A stretch of DNA of 64,000 nt from SZUA-36 sp963801195 (lineage in GTDB: Bacteria > Pseudomonadota > Gammaproteobacteria > Xanthomonadales > SZUA-36): assembly GCA_963801195.1 (NCBI GenBank), contig CAWDDX010000003.1, positions 1 to 64,000 of the forward strand. Reading direction: 5' to 3'. Position numbers and translations under genes: made by a program. The notes under the pieces were generated by a model that saw only the letters and a list, made by a program, of their open reading frames with translations, was not told the origin of the DNA and ran no database searches. Positions 46,462 to 53,798 of the stretch are shown piece after piece; within the stretch, counting starts at the first letter, position 1, and each line of letters opens with the position of its first letter.

Positions 46462-47001
46462 ATGGATCTGATTTATTACTATCTGCCCGCACTGGAAACC
46501 ATCCGTGACTTTATGGAACTCGGTGGAAATGTGCTGTTTGTAATCGGCTTCCTTACACTTTTCATGTGGATGCTGATTCTCGAAAGACTGTTTTATTTCC
46601 GCACAGGACATAAACGTCTGGCCGCGAAGGCACTGCTCATTTGGGAGTCACGTAAAGATCATAAGTCATGGAATGCACACCAGATCAGGTCTCGATTAAT
46701 CTCGCAGGTTGCCGCTAAAGTGGAACGCAACATACCGTTGATTCAGACCTGTGTCGCTTTGTGTCCATTGCTCGGTTTGCTGGGAACAGTGACCGGTATG
46801 GTCGAAGTGTTCGAGGTTATGGCCATAGCGGGTTCGGGTAGTCCCCGGTCCATGGCATCCGGCGTATCCAAAGCCACCATTCCGACAATGGCCGGAATGG
46901 TGGCGGCGCTCTCCGGTGTCGCAATGGCTACGTACTTGCAACGTAAAGCTTCACGGGAACGCGAATTACTTGGCGATAACCTGTACATAGGTAACAAGTG
47001 A
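46462..47001 (+). CDS. exbB: ExbB-family proton channel subunit
   Basis: 179 residues, three transmembrane helices. Seen: a first TM (GNVLFVIGFLTLFMWMLIL) and the ExbB/TolQ core LGLLGTVTGMVEVFEVMA with SGVSKATIPTMAGMVAALSGV. Forms the pentameric stator with ExbD to use the proton gradient. It has the compact size of Vibrio ExbB2. Twelve bases after the ttpC-like gene. Confidence 0.93.
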   Translation: MDLIYYYLPALETIRDFMELGGNVLFVIGFLTLFMWMLILERLFYFRTGHKRLAAKALLIWESRKDHKSWNAHQIRSRLISQVAAKVERNIPLIQTCVALCPLLGLLGTVTGMVEVFEVMAIAGSGSPRSMASGVSKATIPTMAGMVAALSGVAMATYLQRKASRERELLGDNLYIGNK

Positions 47002-47025
47002 TCTTAAGGTCACTGGAGAATTTGA

Positions 47026-47433
47026 ATGAAGCAATTTTTTAACCAAACCCAGGTCGAAGAAGAGTCGGAGATCAACATTACGCCCATGCTTGACGTGGTG
47101 TTTATCATGCTGATCTTCTTTATTGTTACAGCGACCTTTGTCAAGGAAGCCGGTATCGATGTCAACCGGCCAGATGCGGCTACTGCCGTCAAGAAAGAGA
47201 ACGCCAATATCCTGATCGCCATTGGTGCCAACAACGATATCTGGATTGACCGCCGCATGGTCGATGTCCGTTCGGTACGTCCCAATATTGAACGTCTCCA
47301 TGCCGAAAATCCGCAAGGCTCCGTGGTCATTCAGGCGGATAAGGATTCAAAGACGGATACCTTGATCCAGGTAATGGATGCATCCAGACAAGCGGGTGTT
47401 TTTAACGTTTCTATCGCCGCTCAAGAGCAGTAA
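47026..47433 (+). CDS. exbD: ExbD-family proton channel subunit
   Basis: 135 residues. Single N-terminal TM with the proton-carrying Asp23 in NITPMLDVVFIMLIFFIV, then a periplasmic peptidoglycan-binding-like domain. Partner of ExbB in the plug-stator. Ribosome site ggaga upstream, 24 bases after exbB. Confidence 0.95.
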   Translation: MKQFFNQTQVEEESEINITPMLDVVFIMLIFFIVTATFVKEAGIDVNRPDAATAVKKENANILIAIGANNDIWIDRRMVDVRSVRPNIERLHAENPQGSVVIQADKDSKTDTLIQVMDASRQAGVFNVSIAAQEQ

Positions 47434-47441
47434 GTAAGACC

Positions 47442-48098
47442 ATGTCAGTAACTATCAATCAAAGATTGACCCAAAGTCAGGCCGCCAATATCACCCGCTT
47501 GGTATTCGGGCTGATTTTGGGTTTGGCGATTACATTAAGCCTTTTCTGGTTAATGCAATACCTGATTGCAACCGCCGATCGTACACTCAATGACGAAGGC
47601 GCCGGCAGCCTGGTGGACTTCGTCAGGGTAAAACGTGACGAATCTGTCAAGCAACGGCAACTTAAGCCTAAAAAGCCGCCACCACCTGATTCCCCGCCAC
47701 CTCAGCCTCCCACACCACAGTTGGAGAGCCTGAACGCCAATGCTGAAAAAATCGCCATCTCTGAAGTACCGGTCGAGACCGATATCGAAATGACAGGTGG
47801 ATTTAGCCTCGGTGTCGGTGAGGGTGATTACCTGCCGATCGTCAAGGTCGCGCCAATCTATCCCAACCGGGCGTTGACCCGGGGTATCGAAGGATATTGC
47901 GTTGTTCAATATACTGTAACCCGCCAGGGAACGGTAAAGGATCCCGTGGTAGTTGAGGATCAGTGCACATCCAGTCTGTTTCATAGCGCATCGCTGAATG
48001 CCGCCCTGAAATTCAAATACAAGCCAAGGATCATGGACGGTGAAGCCGTTGAAGTCCCCGGCGTGCAGAACAAATTTACTTATGAAATTACTGAATAA
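47442..48098 (+). CDS. tonB: TonB-family energy transducer
   Basis: 218 residues. A cytosolic-to-TM start (ITRLVFGLILGLAITLSLFW), a Pro/Lys-rich periplasmic spacer (KPKKPPPPDSPPPQPP) and a C-terminal TonB fold (YPNRALTRGIEGYCVVQYTV ... KFKYKPRI). It couples the ExbBD motor to TonB-dependent receptors. The short spacer is typical of TonB2-type proteins. No TonB-dependent receptor gene is in the window. Confidence 0.94.
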   Translation: MSVTINQRLTQSQAANITRLVFGLILGLAITLSLFWLMQYLIATADRTLNDEGAGSLVDFVRVKRDESVKQRQLKPKKPPPPDSPPPQPPTPQLESLNANAEKIAISEVPVETDIEMTGGFSLGVGEGDYLPIVKVAPIYPNRALTRGIEGYCVVQYTVTRQGTVKDPVVVEDQCTSSLFHSASLNAALKFKYKPRIMDGEAVEVPGVQNKFTYEITE

Positions 48099-48108
48099 GA
48101 GTTTAATA

Positions 48109-49476
48109 GTGAATACGACTTCAGCAAACTCCAAACGTAACCATTGGCTCCTGGGTGGTTTGTCCATTCTTCTGTCGTTAACGCTGGCATCGGCTGCGAT
48201 AGCGCAGAGCAATGATGACGAATCCAAGCGCAAGACCAAGGAAACGGTGGCCATGAGCCAGCAGATCTACGAATCGCTGGTCGAAATCCAGGCGCTGGTC
48301 GAAGCCGAAGATTACCAGGGCGCTCTGGATAGTATCCGCGAGTTGCAGAATGGCAAAAAGAAGATGTCTCCATATGAGACTGCCCAGATCTGGAACCTTC
48401 AGGGCTATACCCAATACCTGAGAGAAGACTACAAAGCTGCTATCGACGCTTATCAAAAGGTATTGCAACAACCAGACCTACCTGAAGCACTGATGCAAAG
48501 CACCCTCAAGACGATGGCGCAGCTTTACTTTACAATTGAAGACTATCAAAAAGCGCTGGAAACCATCAATCGTCTGATGGCCGCTATCAGCGAGCCGAGC
48601 CCGGATATCTACATGCTGAAAGGTCAGGCCTACTTCCAGATGGGCGAGTTTGAAAAGGCACTGGGTCCGATAAAGATCGCAATTGACATGTATCGCGACC
48701 AGGGCAACGTACCAAAGGAAAACTGGTTGTTGCTGTTGCGTGTTTGTTACTGGGAGCTTAAAGATTTCGATAATATGCTGATCGTTCTGCAGGAACTGAT
48801 CCAGGAGTATCCGAAAGATACATACGTGCTGACACTGGCTGGTGTTTACAGCGAACTTGGTGATACCAAGAAGCAGTTAGCGTTGACAGAAGCACTTTAC
48901 GAGAAGGGTTACATCAGCGGCAAACAACATGCCGTCAACCTCGCTAACCTTTACCTGTTGCACGGCATTCCTTACAAAGCGGCCACACTTCTTGAAAAGG
49001 AAATGGCTGCCGGCAATGTTACGGAAGATACCCGGAACCTGCGCTTATTGTCACAGGCCTGGTACTCAGCCAGGAATGATAAAAAGGCGATCCCTCCCCT
49101 GGTCAAAGCTGCCAAGATGGGTGAAGACGCCGAACTCTACATGCGTCTGGCCCAGTCCTATCTGAACCTTGAAATGTGGTCTCAGGCTGCACAGGCCGCT
49201 AAAGACGGCCTCGCCACAGGCAACCTGAAACGCAAGGATACGGCCAACATCATGTATGGCATGGCCCTGTTCAATCAAAAGAAACTCGAACAGGCCAGGA
49301 GGGCATTCCAGGCAGCGGCTGAGGATAACCGCAGTAAGCGCGCCGCCGACCAGTGGATCAAGTACGTCGACAGCGAAATGCTCCGCCGCGACACACTGGA
49401 ACAGAAACTGCCGACAATGGAAGCCAGGGATGTGGATGAGCTGCTTAAAGCCAATGCCCCACCCGAAGACGAGTAA
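48109..49476 (+). CDS. Exported TPR protein of the TonB2-type cluster
   Basis: About 455 residues. Signal peptide (GGLSILLSLTLASAAIAQ), then a run of TPR-like helical pairs through the whole body (for example YETAQIWNLQGYTQYLRED, KALETINRLMAAI, LYMRLAQSYLNLEMW). Vibrio TonB2 clusters carry an equivalent TPR gene at the end. GTG 48109 with aagag upstream gives a normal signal peptide; ATG 48082, inside tonB, would lengthen the N-region by nine residues. Followed by a strong terminator. Confidence 0.88.
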   Translation: MNTTSANSKRNHWLLGGLSILLSLTLASAAIAQSNDDESKRKTKETVAMSQQIYESLVEIQALVEAEDYQGALDSIRELQNGKKKMSPYETAQIWNLQGYTQYLREDYKAAIDAYQKVLQQPDLPEALMQSTLKTMAQLYFTIEDYQKALETINRLMAAISEPSPDIYMLKGQAYFQMGEFEKALGPIKIAIDMYRDQGNVPKENWLLLLRVCYWELKDFDNMLIVLQELIQEYPKDTYVLTLAGVYSELGDTKKQLALTEALYEKGYISGKQHAVNLANLYLLHGIPYKAATLLEKEMAAGNVTEDTRNLRLLSQAWYSARNDKKAIPPLVKAAKMGEDAELYMRLAQSYLNLEMWSQAAQAAKDGLATGNLKRKDTANIMYGMALFNQKKLEQARRAFQAAAEDNRSKRAADQWIKYVDSEMLRRDTLEQKLPTMEARDVDELLKANAPPEDE

Positions 49477-49512
49477 GTCGAAACAGCTCGAAAAATATTA
49501 CAAACTCAAAAA

Positions 49513-49539
49513 AACCGCGCTTCAAGCGCGGTTTTTTTT
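49513..49539 (+). terminator. Intrinsic terminator of the TonB2-type operon
   Basis: Stem aaccgcgc / gcgcggtt with a five-base loop (ttcaa) and eight T residues. Placed 37 bases after the TPR gene. Confidence 0.95.
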
Positions 49540-49566
49540 GCAACGGATTCTCTGATCTTTAAAAGC

Positions 49567-49920
49567 TCACAACGTCTTTTCCGGTAAATAGTGAATAATG
49601 CGGACATTCTCCAGTGTCACCAGGCCTCCGCAACCCGAACGCGCAAACAAATCAGACAGGACGGACTTAAACCCCGTAATCTTTTCTTCTTCATCCACAA
49701 TCTCTATGATCATGGAAAGATCAGAAGACAGGTCCAGTATCTTCTGTGTGCGAATCCGCGCGGTCGCGCCGAAACCCAGGACCCCCTTGAGTACAGTCGC
49801 ACCAGCAAGATCAGCATCACGTGCTTCCTTGACGATGACCTCGTACAACGGTAAATGTCCCAGCTTGTCACTTTCTCCGACAAACACCCTTAACAACACT
49901 GCCTGCCCGGATATCTTCAT
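49567..49920 (-). CDS. DUF190 family protein (CrcB partner)
   Basis: 117 residues, PII-like ferredoxin fold predicted, with LRVFVGESDKLGHLPLYEVIV and GATVLKGVLGFG as family hallmarks. DUF190 proteins are commonly encoded beside CrcB fluoride channels; the job is inferred as regulatory. The ribosome site ggtga lies in the end of crcB, three bases away. Confidence 0.9.
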   Translation of the reverse strand: MKISGQAVLLRVFVGESDKLGHLPLYEVIVKEARDADLAGATVLKGVLGFGATARIRTQKILDLSSDLSMIIEIVDEEEKITGFKSVLSDLFARSGCGGLVTLENVRIIHYLPEKTL

Positions 49921-49923
49921 AAA

Positions 49924-50313
49924 TCACCTCAATAGCCATGCACTAACAAATAAACCGATTAGAAACGCGAGACCGGCGCCGGCCATGGTGGAAACAAAAT
50001 AGGTCGAGGCGTAAAAGTACTCCTTGTCCTGGATGAATTGCCCTAACTCATAAATAAAGGATGACATGGTCGTGAATCCGCCGCAGAAGCCCGTTGCGAG
50101 CAACAGGCGAACCTCGGTTGAGAGAACCTGTGAAGTGGCGCCGATACCCGCGATCAGGCCGATCAACAGGCAACCCGCAATGTTTGATATCAGTGTACCG
50201 GCCGGCATACTCATAGCCGAGATGTTTTGTGTGACCAGGCTCATGCCATAACGGCTCATACCGCCCAGCATACTGCCCAATCCAACGTAGACAAATGGTA
50301 ATATGACGCCCAC
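49924..50313 (-). CDS. crcB: Fluoride ion channel CrcB (Fluc)
   Basis: 129 residues, four transmembrane helices, dual-topology fluoride exporter. Seen: GSMLGGMSRYGMSL, GTLISNIAGCLLIGLI, and FCGGFTTMSSFIYELGQ with the central Asn and Phe/Thr positions. GTG 50313 with aagga upstream. Operon with DUF190. I looked for the fluoride riboswitch upstream and did not find its conserved GGNGAUGG core. Confidence 0.93.
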   Translation of the reverse strand: MGVILPFVYVGLGSMLGGMSRYGMSLVTQNISAMSMPAGTLISNIAGCLLIGLIAGIGATSQVLSTEVRLLLATGFCGGFTTMSSFIYELGQFIQDKEYFYASTYFVSTMAGAGLAFLIGLFVSAWLLR

Positions 50314-50396
50314 CTGTTAATCCTTATCGTTTCTGATGGTTACATGATGCGATGCCGGCAGGCATGACGCAAGCGACGATACATGAGAGCACACCA

Positions 50397-51029
50397 ATGA
50401 ACAAGGGCCTGAGCCTGAAAACGCGTTTAAGCAAGTTGCTGCATATAAAGCCGCACCCGTTGCGCCATGGCAATAACGGGACGTTCATCTTCATCCATAT
50501 CAACAAAACCGCTGGGACCAGTGTTGGAAACGCCATTGGGTTGCCGATAAAGCATCACCAGACCGCACGCGAGGTCATCGCCAAAATTGGCAGGGAAAAG
50601 TGGAACAGGGCCTATAAGTTCACTTTGGTGAGAAATCCGTGGGACAAGGTCGTCTCGCATTACGAATACAGGCGGAAAAAGAACAAGAACGATCTTTCCG
50701 AGCGTGAAATCCCGTTTAACGAATGGGTTAAAAAAACCTATGGGCCGGACAAGGACCCTTTCTACTACGATAATGAAAAGGCCTTTCAGCCGCAGATCGA
50801 ATGGCTTAAAGACGATGAGGGAAATATTTCGATCGACTTTGTCGGTAAGTTTGAAACCATTGATGAAGATTTCGAGCGAATAAAAAGCACGATTGGCATC
50901 AGCGCCGAACTACCTCATCTGAATGCCAGCAAGCGGGCCGGTTATCGAAGCTATTACGACGATCAAACCCGCGAGATCGTGGCACAGTGGTTCCGTGAGG
51001 ATATCGAAACATTTGATTATCAATTCTAG
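50397..51029 (+). CDS. Sulfotransferase-family protein whose stop lies in repeat element C
   Basis: 210 residues. The PAPS-binding 5' loop is seen as FIHINKTAGTSVG and the 3' phosphate segment as LVRNPWDKVVSHYEYR; this resembles the sulfotransferase-2 (HNK-1/chondroitin type) family. Transfers sulfate to a carbohydrate or lipid; target unknown. Start ATG 50397 (MNKGLSLKTRL). The ORF ends TAG at 51027-51029, which is also the start of inverted-repeat element C, so the C-terminus may be shortened or its stop replaced. Confidence 0.85.
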   Translation: MNKGLSLKTRLSKLLHIKPHPLRHGNNGTFIFIHINKTAGTSVGNAIGLPIKHHQTAREVIAKIGREKWNRAYKFTLVRNPWDKVVSHYEYRRKKNKNDLSEREIPFNEWVKKTYGPDKDPFYYDNEKAFQPQIEWLKDDEGNISIDFVGKFETIDEDFERIKSTIGISAELPHLNASKRAGYRSYYDDQTREIVAQWFREDIETFDYQF

Positions 51030-51240
51030 GAGCCTGTCGGGTTTGACCGATCATAGCGAGGGGAAGCCGATTTGAGTCAGATTTTTCGATCTTTTAAGGA
51101 GAATAGCACCGCTATTTGACGCAAAAGAACGGGAAATCTGGCCAAACCCGGCTTTTCCGCACGACCACATGGATGTGGGAGGTAGGGTAACGCATGGAGC
51201 AGTTGCCGAGTAGGTCATGTTAAATCCGACAGGCTCCTAG
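51026..51240. mobile_element. Palindromic element family C (about 215 bp, MITE-like)
   Basis: Ends are perfect 15-bp inverted repeats, ctaggagcctgtcgg at 51026-51040 and its complement at 51226-51240. An internal dyad atagc-acc-gctat lies at 51103-51115. No ORF of note. Only this copy is visible in the window. Confidence 0.85.
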
Positions 51241-51262
51241 TGTGTTATTGCGCAGCTTGAAG

Positions 51263-51718
51263 TCAGTCGCTCTTGCGTGGACGCCGCCGGTACGTCACCC
51301 ACAACCAGTAGGTTCCAAAGCCGACCGCTATACCGAAAATATTGACGCCCATATCGAGCAGGCTCGAGTCCCTTGAGGGAATGAAAAATTGTACACCCTC
51401 CATCAATAAGCCAAAAACGCCGGCCACCAACGGCGCAAGAAATTTGTTACGACGCGAAAATACACCCGCAAGGGATAAGCTCAATAGCGTATAACATATG
51501 AAATGACCAAAATACGGACTTGAACGCAAAGACGCCGACAGGGCGCTCCTGCTAATTGAAAAGAACTCGGTCACCAGCGTATAGATCTCGCTGAACGTCT
51601 CGCTACTGGTACAACTGGCAATGGTTATGACCAGAAACATGCTGGCGGAAGCTGTACAACTTAACAGGAACCAAACCCTGGCCTGTCCGCGCCCAATGGT
51701 ATTTATCCTTTCATGCAC
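51263..51718 (-). CDS. VanZ-like family membrane protein
   Basis: 151 residues with four hydrophobic segments. Seen: GHFICYTLLSLSLAGVF and the family signature EGVQFFIPSRDSSLLDMGVN. Function of these VanZ-like proteins in Proteobacteria is unknown. ATG 51718. Confidence 0.85.
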   Translation of the reverse strand: MHERINTIGRGQARVWFLLSCTASASMFLVITIASCTSSETFSEIYTLVTEFFSISRSALSASLRSSPYFGHFICYTLLSLSLAGVFSRRNKFLAPLVAGVFGLLMEGVQFFIPSRDSSLLDMGVNIFGIAVGFGTYWLWVTYRRRPRKSD

Positions 51719-52044
51719 TAGTAATCAGCCACTCCACGACACACTCTGCAAATGATTTGCAGTTGGCAAATTCGAGTCTATGTATTTGCCAGTTAAATGA
51801 CACTTTACCTGATCATTAATGATCAGCGGTGCCGTATTATGCCTTAATGCAATTCATTGAACACCAGGCGCCATTGCCGCTGTCAGCACACTGCCACAAT
51901 TCGCCCTCACCATTTACGTATTCATATTCAGGTAATTTACTCTGGGTCAAGGCAATTCAAGAAACTTGATACCCGGTTTTTCCCCGCTGCAGACCGGGAG
52001 GTCCGTTACCGTATGAGCCCTGGTTTCAAGAGGCCCGGGGGTGA
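51719..52044. other. Intergenic region upstream of the VanZ-like gene
   Basis: AT-rich in part. A perfect 18-bp palindrome is present (separate entry), as is ctgcaaatgatttgcag at 51746-51762 (7-bp arms). The ORF at 51857-52168 overlaps the phosphatase and looks spurious. Confidence 0.5.
51809..51826. promoter_or_regulatory. Perfect 18-bp palindrome (ctgatcatt/aatgatcag)
   Basis: A dyad with no spacer, centred about 100 bases upstream of the VanZ-like gene start, on the promoter side. Candidate operator. Confidence 0.5.
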
Positions 52045-52818
52045 TCAGGGTTTACCGGTTTGCAGCAAACGCTGCTCGTTGCCCTGCAGCACCAGGCACG
52101 TCAATATGCCGGTGTCGTACGCGCCGGTATCGATACCAATACGGTTGGGAAGCATTTCAGGCTCATAGGTTATGCTGTGGCCGTGTACGACGATATAACC
52201 ATGGTTGACGGTGCTCCCCAGGAACTCATCCCTTATCCAGAGCTTGTCTTCCTGGGTTTGCTTGTCCAGAGGGACACCCGGGCGGATACCGGCGTGTACA
52301 AAATAGTAGCTACCACATCGCCAGGAATCCTTGCAGGTCTTTGTCAGAAAATCACGATGTTTCGCGGGTAAGGCATCATCCAGTTGCTGCGCCAGTTCAC
52401 CAAGCTGCTGCATTTTCGAAATGCTCGCCAACCGGATGCCGTAGCTTTTGAGCGCCTCCCTGCCGCCAAACGTCAGCCAGGCCGCGCCAGCGCCAGGAAA
52501 ATCGATAAAATCGAGCATGGCTCTTTCATGATTACCGCGCAGGAAGACCGCATCAAAACCTTCCAGCGTCTGCGCTAACAGTATATCGATGACCTGGCGG
52601 GATTGCTCGCCGCGGTCAACGTAATCACCGAGGTACACCATGGTATTTCTACCCTTATGATTTTTTGCATCGGCCTGGATCTTTTTATGAAGCTTTTTCA
52701 ACAGGTCGGCCCTGCCGTGAATATCTCCAATGCAATAAATCCGTCGGTTTTTTGGAACAAATGGTATAACCTGCGGTTTTGGTGGTCTGCGGAATTTACG
52801 GACTATGTTTTTGAGCAT
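52045..52818 (-). CDS. PPP-family metallophosphatase (bacterial Ser/Thr phosphatase-like)
   Basis: 257 residues. Metal-binding motifs GDIHGRADLL, GDYVDRGEQSR and LRGNHERAML are followed by HAGIRPG and VVHGHS. This is the lambda-phosphatase/PrpA-like type. It removes phosphate from proteins or small phosphate esters; the substrate is unknown. ATG 52818. Confidence 0.9.
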   Translation of the reverse strand: MLKNIVRKFRRPPKPQVIPFVPKNRRIYCIGDIHGRADLLKKLHKKIQADAKNHKGRNTMVYLGDYVDRGEQSRQVIDILLAQTLEGFDAVFLRGNHERAMLDFIDFPGAGAAWLTFGGREALKSYGIRLASISKMQQLGELAQQLDDALPAKHRDFLTKTCKDSWRCGSYYFVHAGIRPGVPLDKQTQEDKLWIRDEFLGSTVNHGYIVVHGHSITYEPEMLPNRIGIDTGAYDTGILTCLVLQGNEQRLLQTGKP

Positions 52819-53060
52819 GGTTGAATTATGCCGGTATATTGTTTTTGTTTGTGGACAATTTATGCTCAGGATCTCGAATGGGACTAAGCGATACTTATAA
52901 TTATAACTGCTGGAGAGACAATCATAACCGTACCGGCTGCAAAATCGGTACGTGGTAGAAAAACCCGGCTGTCTCAGGCAGAGTTAGGATATGAACATCG
53001 CGGAGGGTTAAGAAAATCATATATTGGAAAAGATGTCATTTATTTACAATAGTCACCGTA

Positions 53061-53579
53061 TTGCTTGCCTCATGCACGGAATTGTATGCCAGCGAGGACG
53101 TCGTCTCCCTGTCGGGTAGTTTTGGGTCGTTCATTGCGCTCGGTGCCGATGTCACGGAAGTCGAGAGACTCGGTCCGGACCGTTTGGAACCGGCATTGGC
53201 AGAGGATCAGCGGGTTTCATCAACCTGGTACTATTTCAGCTCCCAGGGTATTCGCGTGCGTGTTTGTGATGACGATCACCTTGTCGGCACGGTTAATGCG
53301 ATCAATGCACCAGCCACACGCAAGTATGTAACAGAAGCCAATATCCGGATTGGCGATAACCTGGATCGAACCAAGTCTCTCTATGGTGAAGCGCTGCAGC
53401 CCCTGCCTGAATCGAACGGCAACATCTGGTTCATTCAGCAAGAAGCGGGCGATAATCAAATCACATTCGGATTCCGGCAAGACGGAACGATGGTTTGGGT
53501 GGCGCTGGGGGCGCTTCGCGAAAACGGCTGGACCTGTGGCAAGCCAGTTATACACGCCAAACAGGAACATCGGGACTAA
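53061..53579 (+). CDS. Hypothetical protein, probable lipoprotein with unresolved start
   Basis: 172 residues from the only canonical in-frame start (TTG 53061). The frame is open back to 52995 and there reads VKKIIYWKRCHLFTIV followed by TVLLASCTELYA, i.e. a basic region, hydrophobic core and LASC lipobox. A strong ggagg lies at 53002-53006, but no ATG, GTG or TTG follows it at a usable distance in this frame. The start may use a rare codon (ATC/ATA at 53016-53019), or one base has been lost near the ATG at 52991. The body (about 60-150) is a soluble beta-rich domain I do not recognise. Confidence 0.6.
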   Translation: MLASCTELYASEDVVSLSGSFGSFIALGADVTEVERLGPDRLEPALAEDQRVSSTWYYFSSQGIRVRVCDDDHLVGTVNAINAPATRKYVTEANIRIGDNLDRTKSLYGEALQPLPESNGNIWFIQQEAGDNQITFGFRQDGTMVWVALGALRENGWTCGKPVIHAKQEHRD

Positions 53580-53798
53580 CACAATCAAAACAAAAGGACT
53601 CAGAGCCTTTTTGATATTTTCTCTCCTGGCCTGCCACATGGGCGATCTGCCTAGCGCTTTTCAATTGCAACTTTAATTTCAGACATAATTCGATCTGACA
53701 CCTGTAATACCAGGACAGCGCCACCAGGTACACCGATCGGAAACCGGTCTGAAACAATTCCCGGTCAGAATGGTCTTTAGTAACGAATCGGAAACATC

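Noticed and set aside
50314..50450. Fluoride riboswitch upstream of crcB
   Set aside because: Conserved core not visible; only a hand scan was possible.
51857..52168. 103-codon ORF opposite the phosphatase gene
   Set aside because: Most of it is antisense to the 3' end of the phosphatase gene; no domain.
53580..53660. aaaagg/cctttt arms as terminator of the lipoprotein gene
   Set aside because: Stem is short and A/T-rich with an 8-base loop; too weak to call.
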